The notes: a model not told the origin generated them from the letters alone. Positions 8,914 to 17,447 are shown, counted from the stretch's first letter. The stretch: DNA of 64,000 nucleotides from Candidatus Binatus sp. (GCF_030646925.1 NZ_JAUSKL010000030.1:23254-87253); one strand, 5' to 3'. Program-made: numbers and translations.

Positions 8914-9249
8914 TCTACATTCTCGAAGCGAGTTCCCGCGCGCCGTCCAGAGCCGTCGGCGTGCGGGACACTCGCTGCGGCACTCGCGGACTGTGATCGC
9001 AGAGCGCTCGGCTCGCCTTCGATCAGGCGTCGAGGCAGCCTGATCGCCGGATCTCCAATCCACGCCGCTCAGCGCTGAATCGGCACGCCGATCTCCGATC
9101 GCCCTGCTAGCGATCGATCCTGAGTCGTTCAGTCTCTCACGCGGGCAACCCCATGGCCCTCGACGCTGAACTCGTCGTGCAGCCTCGATAACTATTGATT
9201 CCGGCCTCCGATCAATCGCGCGCCTAATGCGCGCTCGCGCGCGCTCCGG
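8914..9249. other. Intergenic region between lipoprotein and permease genes
   Basis: 336 bases without a gene I can support. Contains the hairpin at 8934-8968; the remainder is rich in gatcg-type short repeats with no clear signal. Confidence 0.5.
8934..8968 (+). terminator. Hairpin after the lipoprotein gene, possible terminator
   Basis: Twelve-base arms tcccgcgcgccg (8934-8945) and cggcgtgcggga (8957-8968) pair with one G-U and an 11-base loop. There is no T-run after it, so it may be a factor-dependent end or a transcript-stabilising stem. Confidence 0.4.
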
Positions 9250-10728
9250 ATGCTACCATCGGTCGCGATGACAACCGCCGCGCCGCGAACTACTCGATCG
9301 CCGCAGAAGCTCAAGCCGGGCCTCTCGCTGTTCGATTCGACCACGCTGGTGGCCGGCTCGATGATCGGCTCCGGCATCTTTATCGTCTCGGCCGATATCA
9401 CGCGCCAGGTCGGCACTCCCGCGGCATTGCTGCTCGTATGGCTGGTGGCGGGCGTGATGACGATCGCGGGCGCACTGGCCTACGGCGAACTGGCCGCGAT
9501 GATGCCCGAGGCAGGCGGCCAATACGTCTATCTGCGCGAGGCGTACGGCGGGATGTGGGCGTTCATGTTCGGCTGGACGCTGCTGCTGGTGATCCAGACC
9601 GGCACGATCGCCGCGGTCGCAGTGGCGTTCGCAAGATTCGCCGGCGTGATCTGGCCTGCGCTCGGTTCGAACTTGTTCGTTGGCAGCGGCGGCGCCGGAC
9701 TATCCGGCGAGCGAATCGGCGCGATCGCGGTGATCGCGCTACTCACTGCCGCGAATCTGCGCGGGCTCGATCTCGGCAAATGGCTGCAGAATTCGTTCAC
9801 CAGCGCAAAGATTCTCTCGCTGCTGTTGATCGTGGTGCTGGGCTGCCTGATCGCGCCGAACGCCGCCGCGATCCGCGCCAATTTCGGCAGCGCCGCCGCG
9901 TTTACCGGTGTCGGCGGCGGCTTCTCGATCGCAACCGCGGGCGTCTTCGGCGCCGCGATGGTCGGTGCGCTGTTCTCCGCCGACGCGTGGGCCAGCGTCA
10001 CCTTCGCCGCGGCCGAAATCAAAAACCCCAAGCGCGACTTGCCGCTCGCGCTCGCGATCGGCACCGGCGTCGTGATCGCACTCTACATCCTCACTAATGT
10101 GGCGTACCTGTGTGAACTGCCCGCCGCCGGAACCGCCGGCGCATCGACGGTCTTTGCGCGCGGCATCGCGCACGCGACCAGCGATCGCGTGGCCGCCGCC
10201 GCGATGGAAATGGTATGGGGCGGCGCCGGCGCCAGACTGACTGCCGTACTCGTGATGATCTCGGGCTTCGGATGCGCCAACGGACTCATCCTGACTGGCG
10301 CGCGCGTCATCTATGCGATGGCGCACGACGGCGTATTTTTTGCCGCTGCCGGCCGCCTGAATCGCAACAGCGTCCCCGCGATCGCGCTCATCCTGCAAGG
10401 CATCTGGGCGTGCGTGCTGACGCTCTCGGGCACTTACTCCGAACTGCTGGATTACGTGATCTTCGCGCAGTTGATGTTCTACGTCCTCACCGTGTCCGCG
10501 GTGTTCGTCTTGCGCCGCCGCCTCCCCGGCGCAGCGCGGCCGTATCGCGCGTGGGGTTATCCGATTGTCCCTGCGCTCTACGTGATTGCTGCTTCCGCGC
10601 TGATGATCGATCTGCTGATTCTTAAGCCGCGCTTCACCTGGCCAGGACTGTTGATCGCGCTGAGCGGCGTGCCGATCTACTTCGCGACCGCGAAGCCGAC
10701 TTCGGGCCGCAGGGCCGAATCGCAATAG
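9250..10728 (+). CDS. APC-family amino-acid permease
   Basis: A 492-residue integral membrane protein of the amino acid-polyamine-organocation superfamily. The helix-1 unwound motif is clear (LFDSTTLVAGSMIGSGIFIVSADI), followed by the helix-2/3 region AGALAYGELAAMMPEAGGQYVYLREAYG typical of APC exchangers (LAT-like). About 12 hydrophobic segments follow. Substrate cannot be told from sequence. The last 13 codons and the stop lie in the first unit of a 42-bp tandem repeat (10689-10814), so the C-terminus AKPTSGRRAESQ is encoded by repeat DNA. Confidence 0.88.
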   Translation: MLPSVAMTTAAPRTTRSPQKLKPGLSLFDSTTLVAGSMIGSGIFIVSADITRQVGTPAALLLVWLVAGVMTIAGALAYGELAAMMPEAGGQYVYLREAYGGMWAFMFGWTLLLVIQTGTIAAVAVAFARFAGVIWPALGSNLFVGSGGAGLSGERIGAIAVIALLTAANLRGLDLGKWLQNSFTSAKILSLLLIVVLGCLIAPNAAAIRANFGSAAAFTGVGGGFSIATAGVFGAAMVGALFSADAWASVTFAAAEIKNPKRDLPLALAIGTGVVIALYILTNVAYLCELPAAGTAGASTVFARGIAHATSDRVAAAAMEMVWGGAGARLTAVLVMISGFGCANGLILTGARVIYAMAHDGVFFAAAGRLNRNSVPAIALILQGIWACVLTLSGTYSELLDYVIFAQLMFYVLTVSAVFVLRRRLPGAARPYRAWGYPIVPALYVIAASALMIDLLILKPRFTWPGLLIALSGVPIYFATAKPTSGRRAESQ

Positions 10729-10814
10729 AACGCGAAGCCGACTTCGGGCCGCAGGGCCGAATCGCATTAGAACGCGAAGCCGACTTCGGGCCGCAGGGCC
10801 GAATCGCATTAGAT
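10689..10814. repeat. Three tandem 42-bp units (array of repeat family B core)
   Basis: Units begin at 10689, 10731 and 10773, each starting cgcgaagccgacttcgg; they differ only at a few bases near their ends. Each unit holds an inverted repeat cgaag-ccga-cttcg and ggcc pairs. The reverse complement (gattcggcc...aagtcggcttcgc) matches the inner part of the intergenic repeat at about 17476-17515. The period is a multiple of three, and unit 1 contains the permease stop codon. Confidence 0.9.
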
Positions 10815-10846
10815 GAAGATGCCGCGCATAGCTCGCGCCGCGCGCT

Positions 10847-11515
10847 TCAACTCCGCGGCGTCGGGATGGCCGCCGCCGGCGTCTGGTTCGCGCCCGGCGT
10901 CGATTGCTGCGGGCATGCGGACATCGTGAGCGCTCCGCTTTGAAACTCGCGCGCCAGTGTCGTCAAAATGAAAATGCTGCGCTCGAAGTTTCGATTGCCC
11001 GGCAGCTTGAACAAATCCTCGGAGTGGCGCGCTACGTCGGCCGCCTCATTGTCGTCCTTCGGGATTCCGTAAATTTTCACCGTCTGACAAATCGAGACGA
11101 GTCCGTCCGCGCGATCCGCGTCCGTGAGCGGGCTCTCCGACGGTTGAGGACTCGCCGAAATCATTGTCTTGATCGACGACTTTGCCCCGCCGAGGAACAT
11201 CCGCAACAAAAAAAGAATCATCAACAGCGCGAGCAGGATCGCGGTCGCACGCCCGGCCTTTTGTCCGGCGGACATCTCGCTCCACGGAATCCATTCGATT
11301 CCGCCGCTCGATTTCGCCGCGCGCCCGGCCTGAATCGGCGTCGCCCGCTTGATCGGCTTCGCCGCGGCCGGCGGCGTGAATACGACCTTATGAACTTGCG
11401 GCGGCGTCTCCTGCTGAGCCGCCCCTTTCGAGTCGGCTGAAATCGGAGTCGCGCAATAACTACAAACAGTCGTGCCGGCGGGATTCTCTTTGCCGCATTG
11501 CCTGCAAGCAGGCAT
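10847..11515 (-). CDS. Zinc-ribbon, single-span membrane protein
   Basis: 222 residues. The N-terminus is a zinc ribbon (Cys4-x2-Cys7 and Cys18-x2-Cys21 in MPACRQCGKENPAGTTVCSYC). A Pro/Ala-rich linker leads to one membrane helix at about residues 91-110 (ATAILLALLMILFLLRMFLG), and the rest is an external domain of about 110 residues I do not recognise. The layout is common for bacterial proteins with a cytoplasmic zinc ribbon. Function unknown. Confidence 0.7.
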   Translation of the reverse strand: MPACRQCGKENPAGTTVCSYCATPISADSKGAAQQETPPQVHKVVFTPPAAAKPIKRATPIQAGRAAKSSGGIEWIPWSEMSAGQKAGRATAILLALLMILFLLRMFLGGAKSSIKTMISASPQPSESPLTDADRADGLVSICQTVKIYGIPKDDNEAADVARHSEDLFKLPGNRNFERSIFILTTLAREFQSGALTMSACPQQSTPGANQTPAAAIPTPRS

Positions 11516-11568
11516 CAGGTCACCCTCGTCCCTTCCACGACTTCAAAAACCACCCGCATCGAGCGCCG

Positions 11569-12177
11569 TCATTTCATCGCAGCGGCCTTTTGATTTGCGG
11601 GGCGCCCGTGACACTTCTGCAGGTACGCGCTCGCAGTCGGCGTCGCCGAAATATCCAGCTTGACCAGGTTTGCGAGACTCAGCACCGATGCGACGTTGAG
11701 GTCTGCGATCGTAAACTGATTGCCGAGGATATACTCGCGGCCCTTCAGGTAGTCGTCGAGCACCTTGAACGGCGGGCGAAGCGCCGCTTCCGCGTTGGCG
11801 ACCGCTTTCTCGTCGCGCTGGTCGGGCGGCGCGAACAACCGGTTGATCAGCATCGTGATCAGATGCGGCTCGACTTCGGTCATCGCCCAGAAACTCCACT
11901 GATAGGTGGCGCCGCGATCGGCCACGCTCGCCGGCCACAAACCATTCTTGCCGTATTTTTCGGCGAGGTAGAGATTGATCGCCATCGATTCCCACAGAAT
12001 CAATCCGTTGTCATCGAGCGCCGGCACATGCCCGTTGGGATTTATCTTGAGATGCTCGGGCGTGCGCGTTCCGCCGTCGAAACTGGTGGGGATGTGCTCA
12101 TACTGTAGGCCGGCTTCCTCGAGCGCCCAGAGGCATCGCGCCGCCCGCGACATCGAGGTTCCGTAAAGTTTGATCAT
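11569..12177 (-). CDS. Glutathione S-transferase family protein
   Basis: 202 residues, normal GST length. An N-terminal thioredoxin-fold domain (MIKLYGTSMSRAARCLWALEEAGL) with the glutathione-binding Pro (GHVPAL, cis-Pro) and Glu-Ser pair (LWESMAINLYLAEKY), then an all-helical domain with the N-capping motif FTIADLNVASVL. The likely activating residue is the Ser in TSMSR. It probably conjugates or isomerises an electrophile; substrate unknown. The minus-strand start is preceded by a GGAGGAATGA-like ribosome site. Confidence 0.88.
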   Translation of the reverse strand: MIKLYGTSMSRAARCLWALEEAGLQYEHIPTSFDGGTRTPEHLKINPNGHVPALDDNGLILWESMAINLYLAEKYGKNGLWPASVADRGATYQWSFWAMTEVEPHLITMLINRLFAPPDQRDEKAVANAEAALRPPFKVLDDYLKGREYILGNQFTIADLNVASVLSLANLVKLDISATPTASAYLQKCHGRPANQKAAAMK

Positions 12178-12311
12178 TGCTCATTCCTCCGCTTTTCATG
12201 GGATCGGTTCGCGCGGCAGAATCTCGCTGGCGATTCCGATCCTCGACACGATTTTCTAGCACGCGCGCGAGCCGCGTGCATCGCGGACGTTTTTTGTGAA
12301 ACCGCGAACGA

Positions 12312-12428
12312 CTATTCGCGGTGCGCGACGAAGCGAGCCTGCATGATCTTCCCGGCACGCGACATCGCGCCGAGAAAGCGGAACCCGTAAGTGACCTCTG
12401 CCAATCCGGCGCCCGTGATCGACTTCAC
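12312..12428 (-). CDS. Possible small protein downstream of arsM (38 aa)
   Basis: A GTG-started frame beginning 12 bases after the arsM stop and ending in TAG at 12312-12314. The product starts VKSITGAGLAEVTYGFRFLG and ends KIMQARFVAHRE, more protein-like than either competing frame. It could be a third gene of the arsR-arsM unit or chance. No family recognised. Confidence 0.25.
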   Translation of the reverse strand: MKSITGAGLAEVTYGFRFLGAMSRAGKIMQARFVAHRE

Positions 12429-12440
12429 AATCCTGCCTCA

Positions 12441-13259
12441 CTACTGAAGAGTGGGCTTCTGCGCGCGCACGAAAGCGCTCATGAACTTGCCGTCGATCAG
12501 CGGCGCCACTTTCTCGGGATCGAGGTTCGCGCTCCGCAAAAACTCCGCCGCGTCGGCGGCCGCATAGACTCGCGTCGGTTCAACCTCGATCGAGCTGAAG
12601 CCGGATGCCGCCAGTTTCGCGCGATACTCGGATTCCTCCAATGCGCCCGCGATACATCCGATCCACGACTCGACGCTGCGCCGTATTTCCGCCGGCACCT
12701 CGCCGCGCACCACGACATCCGACACCGCGAATCGTCCGCCCGGCTTCAGCACGCGAAACGCTTCGCTCAGTACGCGATCCTTGTCGCTCGAAAGGTTGAT
12801 CACGCAGTTCGAGATGATCACATCGACGGAATTGTCGGGCAGCGGAATATGCTCGATCTCGCCCTTCAGAAACTCGACGTTCTCGACGCCCGCCTTGCGC
12901 TGATTCTCGCGCGCGAGCGCCAGCATTTCGTCGGTCATGTCGAGTCCATACGCCTTTCCAGCCGGGCCGACGCGACGCGCCGAGAGCAACACGTCGATTC
13001 CGCCGCCCGAGCCCAAGTCGAGCACGGTTTCACCGGGCTTCAGCGCAGCCAACGCCGTCGGATTGCCGCATCCGAGCGAGGCCGCCATCGCCTCCGCAGG
13101 CACCGTCGCGCTGTCGGCGTCGGCATAGAGATTCGACGTGATCGGATTTCCCGCCGGCGCAGCCGAACCGCAACAGGCGCCGCCGCCCTTGTTCGCAACC
13201 CTCAGCGCCGCCTGCGCGTACTCCTCTCTGACTTTCTCTCTTATTGATTCGTTGCTCAT
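12441..13259 (-). CDS. arsM: Arsenite S-adenosylmethionine methyltransferase
   Basis: 272 residues from the ATG at 13259, chosen because CGGAGG lies just upstream; an ATG 33 bases earlier lacks a site. ArsM methylates As(III) to mono-, di- and trimethylated forms. The class I methyltransferase motif [14 protein letters not shown] (about 79-92) binds SAM. Candidate As(III)-binding cysteines are Cys64 (LGCGNP), Cys152 (SNCVINL) and Cys202 (WIGCIAGAL), and a CC pair is at 29-30 (ACCGSAA), matching known ArsM proteins. It lies 45 bases downstream of arsR on the same strand. Confidence 0.93.
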   Translation of the reverse strand: MSNESIREKVREEYAQAALRVANKGGGACCGSAAPAGNPITSNLYADADSATVPAEAMAASLGCGNPTALAALKPGETVLDLGSGGGIDVLLSARRVGPAGKAYGLDMTDEMLALARENQRKAGVENVEFLKGEIEHIPLPDNSVDVIISNCVINLSSDKDRVLSEAFRVLKPGGRFAVSDVVVRGEVPAEIRRSVESWIGCIAGALEESEYRAKLAASGFSSIEVEPTRVYAAADAAEFLRSANLDPEKVAPLIDGKFMSAFVRAQKPTLQ

Positions 13260-13304
13260 CGTGGCCTCCGTGCCTGCGTGAATCGCCGGCAAGTTTTTTG
13301 CAAT

Positions 13305-13655
13305 TCAGTTTTTGCCATCTCGACGCTTCCGCTTCGATGACGCCGCGTCGCTTCCAGCCACGTCGAACGCCTTATGCAGGTCGGCGCAGCAGTCCTCGGT
13401 CAGGAAGCGAATCAACTTTGCGGTCTTGGCCCAGTTCACCGAGTAGTAAATAAATCGGCCCGAGCGCCGCGCCGCCAAAAGACCGCATCGCGTCAGCGCG
13501 TCCAGATGATGAGACAGCGTCGAGCCCGGCATCTCGACCCGCCGCTTGATTTCATCGACGCAGCGTCCCTGCGGTCCGTCGCGAACCAGCAGGCGGAAGA
13601 TCTCGAGCCGCCCCGACTGTCCGAGCGCCCCGAGCTGCGATACGTACGGTTCCAT
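13305..13655 (-). CDS. arsR: ArsR-family arsenic-responsive repressor
   Basis: A 116-residue winged-helix repressor that would release DNA when As(III) binds. The recognition helix region is GSTLSHHLDALTRCGLLAARRSGRFIYYSVN (about 44-74). Cysteines occur at 32, 57, 89 and 90; the adjacent Cys89-Cys90 near the C-terminus, perhaps with Cys32 of a partner, are candidates for metalloid binding, a different arrangement from the E. coli type with Cys in the recognition helix. The tail after residue 100 is basic. First gene of arsR-arsM; a palindromic operator sits immediately before its start. Confidence 0.9.
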   Translation of the reverse strand: MEPYVSQLGALGQSGRLEIFRLLVRDGPQGRCVDEIKRRVEMPGSTLSHHLDALTRCGLLAARRSGRFIYYSVNWAKTAKLIRFLTEDCCADLHKAFDVAGSDAASSKRKRRDGKN

Positions 13656-13657
13656 TA

Positions 13658-13677
13658 CGATAATTCTAGTATCATCG
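13658..13677 (-). promoter_or_regulatory. Candidate ArsR operator (imperfect 20-bp palindrome)
   Basis: cgataattctagtatcatcg matches its own reverse complement at 16 of 20 positions, centred on CTAG, and ends three bases before the arsR ATG. Position and symmetry are those of an autoregulatory SmtB/ArsR site. It lies in the 106-base gap shared with the divergent secreted-protein gene, which might be co-regulated. Confidence 0.6.
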
Positions 13678-13761
13678 AAATGTTAATCGGGCAAGAGCCT
13701 TACGAATCGTTAATGCGGCGAGCGTGTAATTGCGCGTCTATCGATGTAAAAATTGATCGAT

Positions 13762-14097
13762 ATGCCGAGTCTGCGCGCCATCTCCACGATCGCACTAGTC
13801 GCCGCGATGCTCGCCGCATCCAGCGCGTTCGCTCAGGAAGGCGCGCTGCCGCTCCCCGATCCGTCGTACGGCGGGGGGCCCACCGCGCTCCAAGCGCCGA
13901 CCGCTCTCGCGATGCCCGCGCCCGACGATATGAGCAATCCGAACAGCGTGACGATTCCGATTCCGGGCGGTGGTGAAATCCACGTCGACGGGCCCGACGC
14001 GCCGAGCGCTGCTCCCTTGCCGACGCTACCGGGCTCGCAATGGGGCAACGAGAAGCAGAATCCGTTTCTTCGCGGCACAGGCCCGCTCGGCCCCTGA
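13762..14097 (+). CDS. Secreted proline-rich protein (111 aa), unknown function
   Basis: Starts with a clear signal peptide (MPSLRAISTIALVAAMLAASSAFA, cleavage before QEG). The mature region of about 87 residues is rich in Pro, Gly and Ala (LPLPDPSYGGGPTALQAPTA, IPIPGGGEIHVDG) with no fold I recognise. The start at 13762 is preferred over an ATG nine bases upstream because the signal peptide begins there. It is divergent from arsR and shares its promoter region. Confidence 0.65.
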   Translation: MPSLRAISTIALVAAMLAASSAFAQEGALPLPDPSYGGGPTALQAPTALAMPAPDDMSNPNSVTIPIPGGGEIHVDGPDAPSAAPLPTLPGSQWGNEKQNPFLRGTGPLGP

Positions 14098-14118
14098 ATT
14101 TCTTTTCTTCGTCCTGCT

Positions 14119-14265
14119 ACTAACAGCGCGTAGCGCGCATGTTTAACTTTTGCGACTCAGTACTGCTGCCCGAAGACGGCTCCGCGTCTCAATGCGATTA
14201 GTTTCGCGAGGCGAAGTCCGCTTCGCATCGCGACAGGAAGCCCGAAACCCGTAAGGGGTTTCGGA
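14119..14265. repeat. Dispersed repeat family B, copy 1
   Basis: Begins taacagcgcgtagcgcgcat (14121-14140), contains cgaagtccgcttcgcatcgc, and ends with the hairpin arms cgaaaccc and gggtttcg around a five-base loop (gtaag). A second copy with the same order lies at 17448-17593, and partial copies at 29281-29385 and 30934-30997. It sits between two convergent genes, so the hairpin may also end transcription. Confidence 0.75.
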
Positions 14266-14296
14266 ACTCTGCTCTTTTCCTTGTGTTGCGCTTTGC

Positions 14297-14713
14297 CTAA
14301 ACCGCCGGCGTCTTCATCCGGCCGCTCGCGTTGCGCTGATATCTCGTCGCCGCGATTCGCTTGTACTGCCGATCCGCGAGCCACGCGAAGGGCGGGACGT
14401 ACCAAAGATAGGCGAGCAGGCCCTTAAGCCCGCGCTGCCGCCGCAGGATTTCATTGATCGCGCGCGCGCCGCGATACACGCGCCCGCGATCGTCCACCGC
14501 GTGCAGTTCCTCGATTAGATTTTCGAGCTTCAGGTCGGGGAATTTTGCGCGTGCGTTCGGATCGTTGAGATCGAGCGGCTCGATCGTTCCCGAGTTGTCG
14601 AACTTCTCAAAACCCTCGGCGCCGCTGCGGCACATCTCGCACGACCCGTCGAACAGGATCGCGAGTTTCCCCGGCGCCGCTTTGCCGCTCGACGTTGTCG
14701 GCCTGGCGCTCAT
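14297..14713 (-). CDS. DCC-family (DUF393) thiol-disulfide oxidoreductase-like protein
   Basis: 138 residues from the ATG at 14713, two bases after the stop of the upstream gene. The family motif DGxCxxC is seen in ILFDGSCEMCRSG, the source of the DCC name; members are predicted thioredoxin-like but poorly studied. Later features fit the family (VDDRGRVYRGARAINEILRR, then a membrane-associated hydrophobic stretch LLAYLWYVPPFAWLADRQYKRIA). It is probably co-transcribed with the LeuA-type regulatory-domain gene. Confidence 0.85.
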   Translation of the reverse strand: MSARPTTSSGKAAPGKLAILFDGSCEMCRSGAEGFEKFDNSGTIEPLDLNDPNARAKFPDLKLENLIEELHAVDDRGRVYRGARAINEILRRQRGLKGLLAYLWYVPPFAWLADRQYKRIAATRYQRNASGRMKTPAV

Positions 14714-14715
14714 CG

Positions 14716-15231
14716 CTACCGCTGCGAGAGCCGCGGATTCGCGCCGCTCCGGCGCTGCTTCATATTCTCGGTGTAGATTCGCCACTCGTAGCCGTCGAGC
14801 AGCGAGACCCATCCCGCCTCGACCGTGTTCGCCGATTTCGCGAGCGTCGTCCATTGCAATTGGCCGTCAGTGAACTTCTTCACCGACACCACATCGGCTT
14901 CGGTCGACGCGCCCGTCGCGTGCGTGTAAGTCTCGGCGACGATCACCGAATCGAGGTACGGAAAATACTTGAGCAGCGCCTTCCGGAGCGCCACGTCGAG
15001 CGCGTGAACCACGCCGACGCCCGACGCCGCTTCGGTCTCTTCGACGTTGCCGATTCGTATCACGATCGTCGCATCGACCGTCATTTTGCCTTCGTGAACG
15101 TCGTCGATCACGCGCCGCCGCACGATCTCGAAGGGCGCCACGTAGTCGCGGGAAGCTCTTAATATGGCTAGCTCGCGCGAAGCCTGGGGCGGCTCCGCAT
15201 CGTAGAAATCAACCTGCCGTTCTACACTCAT
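14716..15231 (-). CDS. Free-standing LeuA/citramalate-synthase-type regulatory domain
   Basis: 171 residues that resemble only the C-terminal allosteric domain of citramalate/2-isopropylmalate synthases: FEIVRRRVIDDVHEGK, TVDATIVIRIGN, ASGVGVVHALDVALRKALLKYFP, and WTTLAKSANTVEAGWVSLLDGYEW match that domain order. There is no catalytic TIM barrel (no HMGL-like motifs) in this frame or upstream. In the enzymes the domain binds the end-product amino acid and dimerises. A separate copy could be a regulator in trans, an amino-acid sensor, or a relic. Transcribed together with the DCC-family gene. Confidence 0.75.
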   Translation of the reverse strand: MSVERQVDFYDAEPPQASRELAILRASRDYVAPFEIVRRRVIDDVHEGKMTVDATIVIRIGNVEETEAASGVGVVHALDVALRKALLKYFPYLDSVIVAETYTHATGASTEADVVSVKKFTDGQLQWTTLAKSANTVEAGWVSLLDGYEWRIYTENMKQRRSGANPRLSQR

Positions 15232-15371
15232 CGATCGTCACCACGATGATTATCGTAAGCGCGCCTCGCTGTTTCAAGAACGATTCCATTTGCATTGCGG
15301 GTTGACTCGTGACCCGACGACGCACGCGCAACCATTTTGATTTTGTGGCAAGCTACCAGGCCGGTATTTTC

Positions 15372-17432
15372 ATGACAATTGACGGAGTCGCCCCGATTCG
15401 TATCGCGCGCAACGCACGCCGCGCATCGCGCCGGCTCGTCCTGTGGATGATCGTCGCCGCGATCGTTATTTCCGCCGCGACGCCGCGTCCCGTCCGCGCC
15501 GCGCAAATAAAAGTTCCGCTCACGATCGATTACCTCGCACTCCGCGAAGCGCTGCAGCACACGCTCTACACCGCGCCCGGCAATCGCGCCCCGCTCTGGA
15601 ACGGCGCCGACGAATGCCAGTTTCTCTTCGCCGAAAATCCCAACTTCATGCGCGCGTCCGCCGACGTCAAACTCGAGACCGCCGCCAGCCTCGGGATGGG
15701 CGTCAGCCTCGGCGGCCGATGCATCAGTCCGATCGCGTGGGACGGAATCGTCGAAGCGATCGGCAAGCCTTACATCGCAAGCGGTCTCCAGCTCAAATTT
15801 CATTTCGCCGATTTGAACCTCTACAAGTCGAACCACGAAAAATCGATGCTCGTCAGCAAGGGCTTCGACCTCATCAAGCAGTACCTAATCCCACGCCTCG
15901 AACTGTTCTCGTACGACCTCAATCCCGCGATTCAGCAACTCGGCTCGATGGCCGAAGACGCCGGGACGCCCGCGGTCGCCGCGCGCATCCATGCCGCGAT
16001 GGCGTCGCTCACCGCCGATCCGCAAATCGTCGCGCTCGACGACGGCGTCCGCGTGACGCTGCTGATCAACGTGCCCGATCTCCCGGCGCCGACGCCCGCC
16101 GAGGGAATCGCGCCGACGCCCGCGCCGCTGACGCCCGCCGAAATCGCCGCCTTCCAGACGCTGCTCGATCAATGGGACGCGTTCCTCGTCTTCGCGGTGA
16201 AGCAACTCGGCAGCAGCGTCGGCGACCAGCAGTTCCGCGGCGAGTTGCTGAAAATCCTGCTCGATAGCCGCTATCGACTCGTCCAGGCGCTGCGCGATCC
16301 GGCCGCGAGCGCCGGCCCCGATCCGGTGCGCGAGATTTTTCTCGATGAATGGCGCCAACTGCACGACGCGGTGAAAGCCGCCGCCGCGCGCGGGATGCTC
16401 GGTGCGCGCGCGCTCGAGTTCCTCTCTTTCATCTCGGCTGGCGACGCGCTATTCGCCCTCGATCAAGCGGCGCCCGCACTCGGGATGCGCATCTCGGCCG
16501 CCGATCTGCGCCGACTCGCCCATCTGATGGCGCCGCAGGCCGCCGGCGATCCGCTCAAGTTCAATTTCGACGAGGACGCCGATCTCAAAAAACTCTTCGA
16601 CGTTCCCGAACCCGCCGAAAGCAGCGGCCCGCTCGACACTTCGGAGGAAATCGTCGCGACGCCCACCGCGTCGCCATCCGCGCTCGCCACTCCTACATCG
16701 CCACTTTTGCCCGAACCGAGTCCTGCACCTTCCGCTGCTCCAACGCCGACGCCGGCGCCGATCTCGATGATTCCCGCATCCTTCTCGGTCCTGTCGCCGC
16801 GCGCCGCCTTCGCCGCCGAAGGAGAGTTGTTGCCGCGCCTCGAAAGCGTCGCCAAAAAACTTCGTCGCGTCGTCGTCACCGAAGAAAATTTCGAACGCTA
16901 TCGCGATGACATGAAACGACTGCTCGAGCTAAGCGCCGATCAGCAAATCGCCGAGGGCGGCGTGGACCGGCGCTTCCGCACGATGTACCCGCTGCTCGTG
17001 CAGAGCGTCGCATGGCAGGAAAGCTGCTGGCGGCAATTCATCGTCGCCAACTCGCGCATCAAGTGGCTCGAGTCCGCCACCGGCGATATCGGCCTGATGC
17101 AGGTGAACAAGCACGTCTGGCGCGGCTTCTACAGTGTCGAACGCCTGAAATGGGACGTGCTCTACAACGCCGGCGCCGGCAGCGAAATCCTGACCCGCAT
17201 GATGATGTATGCGCTGGCGCATCCGGCGAACGATCCCGCGCCGGTCGCCGATCATCTCTCGCGCTCCACCTACGCCGCCTACAACGGCGGCCCCAACGCC
17301 TGCAATCGATGGCGCTCCGACGAACTCCCGCCGCTTCGCAAAATCGACGAATCGTTCTGGGAGAAGTTCCGCGCCGTGAAGCACGGCGAGCCGATCGATA
17401 TCCTCGCCTGCGCCGCCCACTGGGGCACCTGA
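15372..17432 (+). CDS. Secreted lytic transglycosylase-like protein with long unknown N-terminal region
   Basis: 686 residues. A signal sequence with a twin-Arg-like basic start (ARNARRASRRLVLWMIVAAIVISAATPRPVRA) leads to about 450 residues of unknown helical protein, then a Pro/Ser/Thr-rich linker (ATPTASPSALATPTSPLLPE) and a C-terminal SLT (goose lysozyme-like) domain. The SLT motifs are present: SVAWQESCWRQ with the catalytic Glu at about residue 550, GLMQVN, and AAYNGGPNAC. It should cleave peptidoglycan glycan strands in the periplasm. The start at 15372 places the signal peptide correctly. The large N-terminal domain has no family I can name. Confidence 0.82.
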   Translation: MTIDGVAPIRIARNARRASRRLVLWMIVAAIVISAATPRPVRAAQIKVPLTIDYLALREALQHTLYTAPGNRAPLWNGADECQFLFAENPNFMRASADVKLETAASLGMGVSLGGRCISPIAWDGIVEAIGKPYIASGLQLKFHFADLNLYKSNHEKSMLVSKGFDLIKQYLIPRLELFSYDLNPAIQQLGSMAEDAGTPAVAARIHAAMASLTADPQIVALDDGVRVTLLINVPDLPAPTPAEGIAPTPAPLTPAEIAAFQTLLDQWDAFLVFAVKQLGSSVGDQQFRGELLKILLDSRYRLVQALRDPAASAGPDPVREIFLDEWRQLHDAVKAAAARGMLGARALEFLSFISAGDALFALDQAAPALGMRISAADLRRLAHLMAPQAAGDPLKFNFDEDADLKKLFDVPEPAESSGPLDTSEEIVATPTASPSALATPTSPLLPEPSPAPSAAPTPTPAPISMIPASFSVLSPRAAFAAEGELLPRLESVAKKLRRVVVTEENFERYRDDMKRLLELSADQQIAEGGVDRRFRTMYPLLVQSVAWQESCWRQFIVANSRIKWLESATGDIGLMQVNKHVWRGFYSVERLKWDVLYNAGAGSEILTRMMMYALAHPANDPAPVADHLSRSTYAAYNGGPNACNRWRSDELPPLRKIDESFWEKFRAVKHGEPIDILACAAHWGT

Positions 17433-17447
17433 TTTTCACTATCCTTC

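Noticed and set aside
10689..10814. Tandem repeat considered as a CRISPR array
   Set aside because: The units abut with no spacers, and no cas gene is present.
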